A DNA stretch of 64,000 nt, from positions 248,001-312,000 of the forward strand of contig JAESUZ010002881.1 of the NCBI GenBank assembly GCA_017311185.1, given 5' to 3'. The translations under genes and the position numbers were made by a program. Below are positions 35,173 through 47,576 of this stretch, in pieces (within the stretch, counting starts at the first letter, position 1; every line of letters starts with the position of its first letter). The notes beneath the pieces were generated by a model. That model searched no databases, was not told where the DNA came from, and saw only the letters and a program-made list of their open reading frames with translations. This DNA comes from Proteles cristata cristata (taxonomy: Eukaryota > Chordata > Mammalia > Carnivora > Hyaenidae).

Positions 35173-38100
35173 TCAAACACAATGGTATCCTATAAAGCAA
35201 TTTCTTTTATTTTAACATATACCTTCTAATAGAGTATAATAAAATGTCTATACTTTTAAAATCAAACTAACCAAGGCCTTTGAGAATTAATGCTTAGTTT
35301 TCCAAAACCGAAGTGCTAGAACATAGATTTTTATTCTCATCTTCTCAACTCTGAAAAATGAAAATTGACTCAAGAATGCATTCATATTATGCCACAATTT
35401 TTCAAGAAGTGTAAAACTTTTATTAGTTTACCATTATTTCTCAAAACAATAATTATATAGAGCACAAAGTGCAAGAAAGCAATAGTTTTCTAAAAACAAA
35501 ACTAGAAATGACCACCTCACCTAGTAAGACTATAATTTGATAACATAAATAAAATGCTACTTTCTTCTAAACAACAAAATGTCACTATGATCAATACGGG
35601 TTTTTAATAGTACACTGAAATGACACATTGCCTGGATGTTTTTACAAAGGTATTTAAAAACTCAAAACAATCTTTCTTAATACTTACTGTTTCTTTTTAA
35701 ATTCAGAAATAAAAGAAACTGTTTAAAACACATTATTTACCTGTATGTTTTTCAGGGTATAGTTACAAAGAAGATATTGTAAAACTATTCTGTAAATGTT
35801 TAATTTGGCTTTGAAAATTAAAGTCATGTACAAGCCTGTTTTATAGACCAAAAATGTCAAATTCAAAACAAAAGCATATTTTCTTTTTTTGTGTGTATGT
35901 TACAGAAGTATAGCATAATTTTATTTTCAATTTTTTGAAAGAAAAAAAATGCAGTATTTTTTTCAAATACTATATGTCTAGTTAAAATCCTAATACTCTA
36001 AGACTCTACACTTAAGTCTATAATTATTTCCACTATTTAGCTCTCTGAGGCTAGCCTTTGTATTTATTACATGCAAGGAGAGAAAAATTACCGTGGGAAC
36101 CTGTATTTCCCACACATAAGTTGGAAAGTAAGGAAGTGAAAACTTTCATCTCAATCTAATATGATTATACTTGTGGAAAATGACGTCCTAGAACAGGCCA
36201 ATGTCAGTATATTTTTGTAAAGAAGATTCATACGATTTCTTTTATAATGTGGTAAAATGTATCAAAGGTTTTGAAATTGTGCATGGCCTTTCAATAGCTT
36301 AAACTGTCTTTTCCTAGGATAAATAACCTTGTTTTCAATATTCCTATTGAATATTTCAGAGGCGGTCAGAAAACAGGATATAAGAACAAGGAAAAAATGT
36401 GCTACTTTATCTGACAATTGTAAATAAATTTCATAGGGATCATAAATTCACATTACAATGTTAATGTAGCAGGTAGATATACTTGGTAACGTGAGTAACA
36501 AAAGTCTTGATGAATAGTAGTTTAAGCAAGTTCAGAGTTAGACAACTAAGACACTGGATGAGTTGCTCACAATGTATATTTTAACCTTTCCACTTCATTG
36601 AATCATGTGGGTAAGATTTGTCTTCATATCTATGTTTTTGTGATTGAAAGGTGATTTCTTCAGTTACAATCATCCCATCCAAAATTGAATCTAACAGGAA
36701 GAGGGAAGAAAAAGAGAACTGCCATGCTTCTTTGTTTTGTCCTTTTTTATCATTACACCAAGTGCTTTCCTTGAAACCACTCCTCCTCAGCAGATAAATA
36801 TTTATAGTTTATGGGTCAGGATAGTGGCAAATAGTTGACAGAGGCTAGAGATCTGAGTAGTGAGGCTTGTGATCACACATACTAGGGACAGAAAAAAAAG
36901 GAACTTGAGTTCTTGAACATTCAGTGTATGTTACCATTAATTTTAAAAGAGTTGGAGTATCTCTCTCAGGTGTGTCCAGAAAAGAGGAAAATAACCATTC
37001 ATTAATCTTCTCTTAAAAGTGTCTGAATGATCTATTGATCAATAGATGTTATTTATTTATATACATTCTTTTATTCAGCCTAGTAGTTTTGAATGACCTA
37101 ATATACTCATGTTCTTATTTTTTAAAATCAAGCATGATGTGCTCAATTCTATGATAAATGCCATAGTTTATTTGAGGAACCATTGACTTTCAGCTTGTCA
37201 GGGAGATTTTTATACCAATGAGGAAGTAAAACCATTGAGCATATAAAATAATGGATTTATTGAAGTTAGTGTGATATGGAGAAATGAGAAGATACAGCTG
37301 TGGAATTCAGAGATAATAGAAATATTTATCAGTGTGGTTGTGCTGATCTGTAAAAATCAGGAAATATTTGTGGAGACAGTGGAAATGAAGGAAGGGTATT
37401 CTATGATTTTACAGATAATTTTATGACATAAAGTTCACTTTGCCTCAGCAAATGTTTAGATTTGGCTATGGGAGGAAGATACTCATTTGAATCATCTATA
37501 GGTCTTTTCGAAGTGATTTAGCTTCTCCTTGTAGAGTGGAGAATCACCGTTTGAATGAGATATTCTTTGGTGTGTGTTTGGCTACCTTTCAAGTCTGTCT
37601 AGGAACAAAGCAATAATTCCTTTCTAGGTCATGGAAAATATGGAGGTTTTGGAACAAGAAGAAACAATCTTTTAAAGCATAGAATAGTGAAGTACATACT
37701 CTGACAGATAAGTATGGAGTCATGGTGAACATTTGGGAAGTAATTAAAATAATTCCAGGTTAATTAGTGTCTGATAAAACTGGTGATAGTTGAAAAAGAA
37801 AAGAAGTAAAACATACGAGAAATCTTTTCATGATACTACATTTAGGATTTTATAACATACGATGGTGCTTGGTTACTATTAGGTATTCTGTAGTAGCTTT
37901 AAAAATATTTAAAATTATTTAAAATGACAAGCCCGTATCTTAGGTTTGTTCAGTCACTGTTCTATAAAAGTTAGGATGCAATTACACATATAACTTTTTC
38001 CTTCATGGATCAGATATCTCAAACCATAGTCATTTCCAGAATCCAAATGGCATATCAACTTTTAAAATTTAATCATTCATATTTTTAAAAATCATTAGAT

Positions 38101-38549
38101 GATAGTCTCAGAGATAATAAGTCAATAATGGTATCAAAATTTAGATACTTCCTACCACACCCTGCAAATTTCATGAATAATTACATTATTAGGCATGACA
38201 TGGTAAGCTTATTTTATAATGTAAGCTTTCTATGTAGAAGAAACAGACATTGGATGTACTAAAAATACTTTATAATTATTGCAACAGAATATCTCATATG
38301 CTTATACTTAACTCTTTGTATTGAGTACATCCATCCAATGTTGATCCTGAATAAACTGAATTCCTTAAAAAAATCAGAAGACTCTTTTCCCTATTGCTAA
38401 TTGTAAAATAGATAATTCCAGTGATTGTGAATTTCGAAAACTTCATAGTTACAAAACAAACAAAAATCCTTTTTTTCTGACAGTCATGTTTTCATCCTAA
38501 TTCTGAATAAATAAAGATAGAAAGATTGATTATCTAAAGACAGAATTTG
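35173..38549. other. Unique AT-rich non-coding DNA
   Basis: The longest stretch (about 3.4 kb) without any recognised repeat. No open frame is convincing. Absence of recent insertions could mean constraint or only chance. Confidence 0.5.
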
Positions 38550-38563
38550 AGAGAATAGTTTTT

Positions 38564-38763
38564 TTTTAATTCCAGTATAGTTAACATATGGTGTTATATT
38601 ACTTTCAGGTATACAATATAGTGATCCAGAAATTCCATACATCACCCAGTGCTCATTGCAAGTATACTGCTTAATCCCCTTTCTCCCATGTCACTGTCAC
38701 CCATCGCTCCACCCACTTCCCCTCTGATAACCAACAGTTTGTTCTTTTACAGTTAAGAGAGAA
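38564..38763 (-). mobile_element. Short carnivore L1 3' UTR insertion with TSD, minus strand
   Basis: About 200 bp of reversed L1 3' UTR ('catcacccagtgctcattgc' and 'cacccacttcccctctgata'). TSD agagaatagttttt at about 38,550-38,563 and 38,764-38,777. This is a strongly 5'-truncated retrotransposition event. Confidence 0.85.
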
Positions 38764-38777
38764 GAGAATAGTTTTTA

Positions 38778-39535
38778 AAAAATGTGTTAATAAGCTATAG
38801 CCATCCAAATTAGGAAAAAAACAAAGAATTATGGAATGCAGGTTTTAGTGTATTCTAAGAAATTTCAGTTCAATTTTATGCAAAGCTTCCAGAGATTTTT
38901 TTTTTCTTTCATGTTGTAGCCAAACAAAGTGTACATAGGGAAACAAAACATTGGGAAGTTTCCTATCTCATAGTGAGCTTGGTAGAATGAATAGATATTC
39001 ATGCAACTTATATATTTGTATTCTAGGTTCTATGTATAGATAAGTAGATATTCTAGTCTTGGGAGATTTGGAAACGAATAAGACATTCTTGTTCTGAATG
39101 AGCTCACATTCTGAATGGGGTAATTTAATTAGATAGATTTTTGCATTGCCACAGCGATTAGGAAGGCCATAGTCCCACTCAATTTGACAAAAAAAAGGTC
39201 ACTTCTAATTGAAATCAGCATATAGGATGAATCCTGTTTGGGGCAAAAATGAATGGATAAATAGATTTCTTTGTAACAACATTCAGGACTTTCTGTGAGT
39301 GCAGGAACTTGGGATACTTGATTATGCTGGAATTTTATGCCCTTTTCTTATATAGTCCATATTACTCCCTAACTTCTGGTTCCCAGACACCTGTAGCAAA
39401 GGTATAGAGATTTTACATTGAAATACATTCATTCACTCATTTATTTATTAGCTTGCTTAGTCTTCCAATAAGTCTTTATGGGATAACTACTACATGCAAA
39501 TGAGAGTTCATCAACAGGAAACCATTCCTTTGTGA
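38778..39535. other. Unique non-coding DNA
   Basis: No recognised repeat or gene. Confidence 0.5.
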
Positions 39536-39539
39536 TTCC

Positions 39540-39770
39540 CAGTGAGAGGACAGGAGTTCGGAGTCAGATATATTGGTGTTCAAGCTGCAGATCCATAACT
39601 TTCAAGCTAGGATTTATAACTTAGGATAAATTAACAAATATTTGTGTTCCCAAATCTGTTTTATAACATAATCACAGGATTATTAGATGCCTTAAATGAT
39701 AAAAGGTCTGCAGGGTGTGACAAAGCTCTTAGGATATGATAGGTGTTCAACAAAGTTTTGGAATAACCCA
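39540..39770 (+). mobile_element. MIR element, plus strand
   Basis: MIR order visible: 'gagtcagatatattggtgtt', 'cataactttcaagctagg', 'ttcccaaatctgttt', 'aggattattagatgcc' and 'gataggtgttcaacaaag'. Diverged. Confidence 0.7.
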
Positions 39771-39794
39771 TCTCAGTAAGATTTATTTACAGAG

Positions 39795-40010
39795 ATAATT
39801 TGATATCATGAAAAAGCACTGAAGAAAAATTGGATTTAAATTCAGACCCTCCAGCTTATTTGTGATGGTAACTTTGTTCATTATCACTTACACTTTCTAA
39901 GCTTTAATTTCTCATCTGCTAAATAGAAAGCATAAAACCTAACAAGCTCAAATACTTATTATGAGGTTACTACAGAAAAGAATGGTTAAAATGATTTACA
40001 AACAATAAAA
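39795..40010 (+). mobile_element. Second MIR element, plus strand
   Basis: Another MIR in the same orientation: 'ggatttaaattcagaccctc', 'ttaatttctcatctgctaaa', 'attatgaggttactac' and 'gatttacaaacaataaa'. Confidence 0.65.
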
Positions 40011-40019
40011 CATTATATA

Positions 40020-40467
40020 ATTTTAATGTTTATTTATTTTTGAGACAGAGAGAGAGAGAGAGACAGCATGAGTGAAGAGGGGCAAATAGAGAAGGAGACA
40101 CAGAATAAGAAGCAGGCTCCAGGGGCGCCTAGGTGGCTTAGTCGGTTAAGCGTCCGACTTTCACTCGGGTCATGGTCTCGCGGTTCGTGGGTTCGAGCCC
40201 CGCGTCGGGCTCTGTGCTGACTGCCAGCTCAGAGCTTGGAGCCTGTTTCATTCTGTGACTCCCTCTCTCTCTAATCCTCCCCTGCTCACGCTGTCTCTCT
40301 CTCTCTCTTAGAAATAAATAAAAACATTTAAAAAAATAAAAAAAAAAAAAGAAGCAGGCTCCAGGCTCTGAGGTATCAACACAGAGCCCGACAAGGAGCT
40401 CAAACACATAGACTGACCATGAGATCATGACCTGAGCCTCTTAACTGACTGAGCCACCAAGGTGCCC
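40020..40467 (-). mobile_element. Older carnivore SINE, split by a younger SINE
   Basis: Two halves of one minus-strand SINEC, 40,020-40,122 (tail and body) and 40,351-40,467 (rest of body and head), are separated by a plus-strand SINE. Removing 40,123-40,350 and one copy of the 14-16 bp TSD restores a normal SINE. Confidence 0.93.
40123..40350 (+). mobile_element. Young feline SINE inserted in another SINE
   Basis: Near-consensus sense SINEC_Fc with CpG-rich head. The RNA polymerase III A box tggcttagtcgg (40,134-40,145) and B box ggttcgagccc (40,190-40,200) are intact. The TSD is gaagcaggctccag, ending at 40,122 and at 40,351-40,364. The A-rich tail runs about 40,326-40,350. By sequence this copy could still have a working Pol III promoter. 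Confidence 0.96.
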
Positions 40468-40734
40468 CATATATAATCTTAAAATTACTGTATATCTGTT
40501 TTTTCTTTTTTCTTTTAATTCTTTAAATGTAATTTCAAAATAACATATTTTAAAATTAAATTCCTTTTTATTTTTCTCCTGATATTTAATCTCTCTTTTA
40601 TTTGTTCTTCTTGTTAAGTTTGTCTTAATTTATTTTATCAGCCTTTTATTCTTTGTTCTGCTAAACTCTTTAATCTTTCCTCTTAAACTAGAACATACCT
40701 TCCCAATATCTACCTCTATTTCTTGAAGAAACAA

Positions 40735-40757
40735 AACACACATACACACACACACAA
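40735..40757. repeat. (CA)n microsatellite
   Basis: CA repeats with one AT interruption. Confidence 0.85.
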
Positions 40758-40844
40758 TTGCTTAATATACCTACCAACATACTCTTTCCCAGGTCTGTCA
40801 CAGAAAAATTATACTTTTCATTTAGAGATTGGTAGCTATTTGCC

Positions 40845-40985
40845 ACATTGATAATAATAGTTAATAGTTAACATTTCTTGAGCCCTTAGTAATGTGGTAA
40901 GCAGGTGCTAAATAATTTTTTTGGTATAGATATGATTTAATTATAACAATCATGTGTGGTTGAAGTTTAGTCATTTAAATAATTT
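40845..40985 (+). mobile_element. L2/MIR fragment, plus strand
   Basis: 'taacatttcttgagccctta' followed by 'gtaagcaggtgctaaataat' and 'atgatttaattataacaat' follows the L2/MIR order for a size-limit phrase and tail. Confidence 0.55.
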
Positions 40986-41157
40986 GCATAATAATTAGAT
41001 GAGAAAGGGTACAGTTCTAGTGATTCTAGAATAGAATACCTAAATATTGCATGATTTTATTTTTTAATGGAGAAAATTCCAAAATCAGAGTCACTTATTT
41101 TTGGCAAATTATATACAATAAAAGAACAATAGAACAGTTTAATGGTATTTACTATTT

Positions 41158-41374
41158 AAAAATTTTTAATGTTTATTTATTACTGACAGACAGAGAGAGA
41201 GACAGAGCATGAGTGGTGGAGGGACAGAGAGAAAGGGAGACACAGAATCTGAAGCCAGCTCCAGGCTCTGAGCTGTCAGCACAGAGCCCTACGCAGGGCT
41301 CGAACTCACAAACTGGTAGATCATGACTTGAGCTGAAGTGGAATACTTAATTGACTGAGCCACCCAGGCACCTC
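41158..41374 (-). mobile_element. Carnivore SINE, minus strand
   Basis: Reverse-complement SINEC, complete, with a few CpGs remaining in the head. Flanks around 41,140-41,157 and 41,376-41,396 share an AT-rich taatRgtatt motif, consistent with a degraded TSD. Confidence 0.9.
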
Positions 41375-41663
41375 ATAATAGTATTATTTATTTTAACATG
41401 AGTCATTTTTACAAATGCATAACATGTATAATATACATGTTTTGTTCTACATTTTTTTATTTCTTTATATTTACTCTCTACTTACTTTTATTCTCTCTTA
41501 GTCATGATTTTAGTTTTCCTAAAAACAATTTTACCTTTGTGGATACCACTATAAATGTGACTTCATTCATTGTTTATCAGCATACCAGAAAAATTAACCC
41601 TAAAAGCATTTTTATTTGGATTTATATTACTATAAATAATGATGACTTTAAATAACATATAGA

Positions 41664-41865
41664 GGGTCACCTGGGTGGTTCAGTCAGTTAAGCGTCTGAC
41701 TTCAGCTCAAGTCATGATCTCGCAGTCTGTGGGTGCAAACCTCGCATCAGGCTCTTTGCTGACAGCTCAGAGCCTGGAGCCTGCTTCAAGTTCTGTGTCT
41801 TCCTCTCTCTGTTCCTCCCTTGCTTGTGCTCTGTCTTTCTCAAAATAAATAAGGATTTTAAAAAA
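41664..41865 (+). mobile_element. Carnivore SINE, plus strand
   Basis: Sense SINEC. Flanks tttaaataacatatagag (from about 41,647) and tttaaataatgtatagat (41,866-41,883) form an 18-bp TSD with a few mismatches. Confidence 0.92.
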
Positions 41866-41883
41866 TTTAAATAATGTATAGAT

Positions 41884-42755
41884 AAAAATCAAATTACATC
41901 TGGAGGACCATTGATTAGGGGTTGCTGTGTAAATTTTTATCATATTACCAATTTATATAAATACTCAATAATATTAAGCAATTTCTAAGGCAGGATCAGC
42001 TCCCATTTAAACCTATTTTATTAATAAAAAATGCAAGTCTCTCGTTTGATTTTCACTTACAGCAAACAAGACCTTTGTTTTAAAAGGTTTCATTCAAAAG
42101 TTCCCTGCACAGCAAAGTGCATGGCACTCAATTTATCTACCTAGAAGAAGATGAAGGGCTTAACTGGCCCTATGTGATTGGAAACTCTGGCTTTAGGAAG
42201 TCTCCTAGAAATACAGCCTGGTAAGCCACCCCTCTGACTTTCACATTGTTATTATATAAAATGCTATGATTTTTTTTCTAAAGAAAGACTGAAATTGGCT
42301 ATTTTTACCTTGAGACAAAGCATTTTCGATGGGAACAATATTATTTTTTCTGTCAGAAAACATTTTATCTAAGCACATTGAGTACACTTCACCAAATCAG
42401 CACAAACAGCTATAAGAGCAAAGTCAAACATCTCCAAACCTAGATTTTATTAAAAATAGGGCATGCTTCTGGTGGTGGAAATTTTATGTAGGCATATATG
42501 AAGGGGGAAGAATTTTGACAAAAAAAATAAAATTATGCAATACTTCTTTTTCTAATATATGAGGCATATAATTTTATGAAACACTCAGTTATTATGGGTA
42601 AAAAAGCACTAACTAATGTTTTTTAATTTTTTTTACCACTATGTGTAAAATGCACATGCAATAGGAGCACTCATAAATTACAAAATAACACAAACAAGGA
42701 ATTCACAGAAAAAAGATACCATCCGTAAACAGGCAGAAAGGCTTAATTTCACTTA
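41884..42755. other. Unique non-coding DNA
   Basis: No recognised repeat or gene. Confidence 0.5.
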
Positions 42756-42759
42756 TAGC

Positions 42760-43420
42760 AATGAAAACTGAAGGTACAATACACCTTTTAAAGTGGAAGG
42801 CCAAAAATTATATCCTTTTTCTAATTATCATTACTGATGGGAGCAAGGGAAAAATGAACTTTTTTGCTTTATGCGGAAGGAACTAATATCTGTGGAATAT
42901 TTTTGGGGGTTGGTTTGTCAGGCTTGCCATAGTTAAAGTATAAAAACCCTTAGATTCAGCAGAGTAGAAATTGAATTTTCATATATATACTCAAATGTGT
43001 ACAAGTAAACACATTTATTTTTACATTATTGAAATGTTGATATCAAAAAGTAGCAACAATGTAAATATTTACAAATGAAGGGATGCTTAAGTACGTTGTT
43101 TTATAATTGTAAAGTGTATGGATACCTGACCATTAAAGCAATTAGACTCATATGCTCCAGTATGAGACGCCTGCTACGATATATGGAAAGTTGATAATAT
43201 ACAGAACAACAGGAATATAATGGTCCCTTTCTGTGAAAAAGGAAAAAAAAATATGTGTAGATACTCTGAACGTTTCTGAACATTGAGGTATCTGATACAG
43301 AAAAATAATTTACTTTAATGCATATATGTTCTTGTTCTTATTTGTTGTTATTGTTATTGTTAATTTGTTTTCTATATTTCTACTTAACTATAGAACATTG
43401 AAAACAAATGCTTGAAAAAT
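42760..43420 (+). mobile_element. Very old L1 3' end, plus strand
   Basis: Degenerate sense L1 of an ancient type. 'aaatgtgtacaagtaaac', 'gtagcaacaatgtaaat', 'ttacaaatgaagggatgc', 'accattaaagcaattagac' and 'gtccctttctgtgaaaaa' keep the order of an ancient L1 ORF2 end and 3' UTR. Confidence 0.55.
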
Positions 43421-43424
43421 TGTT

Positions 43425-44198
43425 AACTCACCTTTGATGTGTAGAATTGAAAAGTGGGGATTTGAAAGAAGAGTTTAACATTTCATATTATACCATTTGA
43501 TATATTCTTTCAAGTACAATTTTAAAGTGAACAAATATTACACTTATACTAGAGAACATTTAATTATTCCTAAATTTATAATGTATCAAAGATAGTCCTA
43601 GTCAGCCAAACTGATAAATTTATTTTTTATTTTACATTTGGGTACTAGAATATACTATCAATTCCATATAGGCACCAACAACTTTATTTAAAAAATAAAT
43701 GATTCTTGATCTTGCTTCTACAAAGGGGTCCATACTGGACTTTTAAAAAAATATAGATTCCTGGTTAGAAAGCAGGTATGCTATATGAACCTTTGAGCAT
43801 ATGGCCTGAGCATCTATCTTTTTTATCCAGCTCTTTAGATTAATTTTAAGAAAGAATTTAAGGAATGGCAGTGGACTTTCAATTAAAATATCTTAGTAAG
43901 GAGTATTGCAGTTATTCTTCTCACTGTCTGATTCTCAAATACTGTGGTAGTTTGTTTAATATAAAGAATTAATGCCTAACCTCCCTTACATACTACTTCA
44001 ATTTATTTGTTATGGATCATTGGAATCTCTATTTTTCATAATTACGTAAAGTAAATGAATTGATTCTTATGCAGAATATAATTTGAAGTATACCATCTAA
44101 CAGAAAGTTTAATCATCAGACTTTTTGCTATTAAAGTCAGTAATAAATTTGAGAATAGAATAACAAGTTCTCATTGTATACAACTTTCGTCTTGGCTG

Positions 44199-44199
<1 letters not shown>
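43425..44199. other. Unique AT-rich non-coding DNA
   Basis: No recognised repeat or gene. Confidence 0.5.

Positions 44200-44201
<2 letters not shown>

Positions 44202-44241
<40 letters not shown>
44202..44241. repeat. Perfect (AC)20 microsatellite
   Basis: Uninterrupted AC dinucleotides for 40 bp. Likely polymorphic in length. Confidence 0.96.
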
Positions 44242-44242
<1 letters not shown>

Positions 44243-44243
<1 letters not shown>

Positions 44244-44850
44244 ATTATATAAGTTAAAGATTGTGTGGTATAAATAAAAGCATATGAATGATTTTTTTTG
44301 TACTAATGTTGCAGACTAACTCATATCAATAATGCAAAAAAGCAATGGACTGTAGTATAGGATGCAGACTAAATCATTGTGATCCTTTTTCTGTAAACCA
44401 ATCAAAATTCTTGGTAGAAAACCAGAAAAGTGAGTCCCTACAGTATTGACAATGCACAAAACAGAGAATATGCCACAATATGTGGTATATATAGTTAGAT
44501 TACTATCTAATCACCTAAATACCTTGAAATCACCAAATTACATTAGCATTTATCTTCATTATAAGTTGAATGACATGGAAATGATAGAGGACCTGTGAAT
44601 TTTTCGTGTTAGCAAAATAATTACATTGAATTTTTAAAGGTTTCCTATTGGTTCTTCTTTACTCTTTATCTATGCAAACATGGATTATAGTATTCATATT
44701 TCAGGATGTTAAATATAACTATTATATATCACAACAAACAATTCTAGTTAATTTTTTTAAAACAATCAATATGAACATTCACTTGTTTACAATATAGTCA
44801 AGGATATCTGAAAATCAGCTACTGGCTATCCATTTACACAAAGAAAATAA
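44243..44850. other. Unique AT-rich non-coding DNA
   Basis: No recognised repeat or gene. Confidence 0.5.
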
Positions 44851-44854
44851 AAGG

Positions 44855-45292
44855 AAACAGCACTTTTACATCGGCCTTGGCAATGATTTTTTAGATTAGA
44901 CACCAAAAGGAAACTCAACAAACACAAAACTCAGAAAATAGAACTGCAGCAAACTAAAAAGCTTCTGTTCAGCAAAGAAAATAATCAACAAAATGAAAAG
45001 GCAACCTATGGAATAAGAAAAATCATTTGCAAACCATATATTCTAAAAGCGGTTAATACATAAAATATATAAGGAACTTATACAAACTCAATAGCAAAAA
45101 ACCCCACCAGCTCAATTTCTAAATGGGCAAAGGACCTGAATAAACATTTTTCTAAAGAAGACATACAATGGCCAACATTTGGCTCAACATTTGAGCTCAA
45201 CATTTGAGCCAAGTACATGAAAAGGTGCTCAATGTCATTAATTATCAGAGAAAATGCAAATCAATACCACAATGAAATATCACCTTACGCTT
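44855..45292 (+). mobile_element. L1 ORF2 3' fragment, plus strand
   Basis: Sense ORF2 near its C-terminus: 'ctaaaaagcttctgttcagc', 'caaaatgaaaaggcaacc' and 'aaatcaataccacaatgaa'. A 13-14 bp unit containing caacatttg is repeated three times at about 45,172-45,210. It ends abruptly at 45,292 against a minus-strand L1. Confidence 0.75.
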
Positions 45293-45295
45293 GTG

Positions 45296-45790
45296 ATTTT
45301 TGCTTTTGTTATCTTTGCTTTTGGTGTCAAATCCAAAAACTCACTGCAAAACCAATGTCAAGAAGCTTTTTCCTTACATTTTCTTCTAGGAATTTTATAT
45401 TTTCAAGTCCAGTTTTGGGTACATAAATATTTATGGTTTTTATATCTTCTTAATGAATTAACCTATTATTTGGCAATAGCCTTTTTTGTCTCTTGTTATA
45501 GTTTTTTTACTTAAAGTCTACTTTGTTCATTGAATAGCTACCCATTCTCTCTTTTGGTTGCCACTCGCATGAATTATCTTTCCAAACCCTTCACTTAAAC
45601 TGAAGTTAGCCTTTTGTAGACAGTATATAGTTTACCTTATTTTTTATCCATTCAGCTATTTTATGTCTTTTGATTGGAAAATTTAGTCCATTGACTTTTA
45701 AAGTAATTATTAATGGGTAAGAGATTATTGTTGCTATTTTATTCATTGTTTTATGGTTGTTTTGTAGATCTTTTGCTCCCTTCTTCTTCT
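45296..45790 (-). mobile_element. L1 ORF2 fragment with internal deletion, minus strand
   Basis: 45,296-45,425 is reversed ORF2 from near the C-terminus ('gcttttggtgtcaaatcc'). From about 45,430 the text jumps to the reversed endonuclease region ('ttaaagtctactttgttc' and 'ccattcagctattttatgtc'), so the reverse transcriptase is missing. It meets the plus-strand piece tail to tail. Confidence 0.7.
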
Positions 45791-46104
45791 GGGTACCACT
45801 CAGTTATCACCTTTGGGTGGAGGGTGGGGATTTATATTCTTTCAGGTGACAGTGGGGTCACCTGGATACCCTTTTTTGCTTTTTGGAAAATCTATTTTTT
45901 CTTACACTTTAAGCCAAATGATAAATTAATTTTTAAAGCTCTGTAGAAGTATTCTTCATTGTTTAGGAACATAATGAACATAAATCTGCTAAATATTATC
46001 CTGAATATTTCATGAAGGCAGTAGATTTTTCCTAGAAGATGTTGACAGCTATAACCCCAGAGTGTATTGCTGGGCATGTTTTTCTTTTTTTCTTTTAGTA
46101 CCTA
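45791..46104. other. Non-coding DNA, possibly L1-derived
   Basis: May be the 5' continuation of the minus-strand L1, but I could not confirm it. No gene recognised. Confidence 0.35.
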
Positions 46105-46105
46105 T

Positions 46106-46722
46106 TGTTGTTTCAATTGTTTCATCCAAAAAGATGTTGAAATCTTAACGCTAATAGCTATGAATCAGAGCTTACTTAGAAATAGTCCCCTTACAGAGGT
46201 AACCAAGTTAAAATGAGCTCATTAAAGTGGACCCTGATTAAATGCTATGCCCTTGTAAAACTTGGGGTAAATCTGGACACAGAGAAATATATAGATGGAG
46301 GATGATGTGAAGACACAGGGCTGAAGCTATCTACAGGCCACGAATGAGTGAGGCTACCAGAATCTAGGAGAAAGGCATGAAATAGATTTGTCCCTCACAG
46401 CCCTCAAAAGGAACTAACTTTGGGGCGCTTGGGTGGCTCAGTCGGTTGAGCGTCCGACTTTGGCACAGGTCATGATCATACGTTTTGTGGATTCAAGCCC
46501 TGCGTCGGGCTCTGTGCTGACAGCTCAGAGCCTGAAGCCTGTTTCAGACTCTGTGTATCTCTCTCTCTCTCTGCCCCTCCCCACTTGTGCTCTGTCTCTC
46601 TCTGTCTCAAAAATAAATAAAAACAAAAAAAAAATTTTTAAAAAGGAACTAACTTTACCAACATTTTCACTTGAGTGTTCCAACCTATAGAACTGTAAGA
46701 AATACATTTTTGTTGTAATCCT
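46106..46722 (+). mobile_element. MLT1-like (MaLR) LTR, split by a young SINE
   Basis: 46,106-46,421 and 46,657-46,722 together follow an old mammalian LTR: 'aagatgttgaaatcttaac', 'cttagaaatagtccccttac', 'gaggtaaccaagttaaaatg', 'gatgatgtgaagacacagg', 'tccctcacagccctca', then 'cctatagaactgtaagaaa'. MLT1 assignment is from memory of the consensus layout. The SINE at 46,422-46,640 duplicates 16 bp of the LTR. Confidence 0.65.
46422..46640 (+). mobile_element. Young feline SINE inserted in the MLT1-like LTR
   Basis: Sense SINEC with partly CpG-rich head. TSD aaaaggaactaacttt at 46,406-46,421 and 46,641-46,656 is perfect over 16 bp. Confidence 0.95.
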
Positions 46723-47116
46723 AGAAACTAAAACACCACCTATCATTTTTTTCTCTTTTTCATTGAATGATACTAAGATGCCTATCTATCTTTTGCCTTG
46801 AAAGTATGTAGTACAAACTACAGTCTCCAAATTTATGTTGTATGAAAGATACTTAATGGAAATAAAGAAGTCACTATTAATTCCTCTCACTTGTAAAAGC
46901 AGTTTCCATTTAGTAGATGTTTTATCTCTTTCTTAGGGCATTACAGGATGAATGTAAAAGATAATTGGCCATAAAATTTATATTCACCACATTATAAATT
47001 AGACAATTAATACCTTAATTTGCTTAATGTACTATGATGGTTCATCAGAGAGACTTGGAAGTTGTGGTCATGTTGTCTAAGTAGTACTCTGGTCCCCTCA
47101 GCAATGAAGTATGATT
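46723..47116. other. Unique non-coding DNA
   Basis: No recognised repeat or gene up to the L1 target-site duplication at 47,117. Confidence 0.5.
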
Positions 47117-47543
47117 TGATTTCATTTCTTTAAAAAAATTTTTTATTTAATTTTTTTAAAAATTTATATCCAAGTTAGTTAGCATATAGTGCAACAGTGA
47201 TTTCAAAAGTGCAACAATGATTTCAAGAGTAGATTCCATAATGTCCCTTCCCCATTTAGCTCATCTCCCCTCCCACAACCCCTCCAGTAACCCTACTGTT
47301 TGTTCTCCATATTTAAAAGTCTCTTATGTTTTTGTCCCCTTCCCTTTTTTTATATTATTTTTGCTTCCCTTCCCTTATGTTCATCTGTTTTGTATCTTAA
47401 GATCTTCATATGAGCAAAATCATATGATATTTGTCTTTCTCTGAGTGACTAATTTCACTTAGCATGATACCCTCTAGCTCCATCCACAAGAGGCAAATGG
47501 CAAGATTTCATTCTTTTTGATTGCTGAGTAATACTCCAGTGTG

Positions 47544-47576
<33 letters not shown>

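Noticed and set aside
44855..45790. Twin-primed L1
   Set aside because: Orientation order is plus then minus with overlapping ORF2 content; twin priming would give the inverted part upstream of the sense 3' part.
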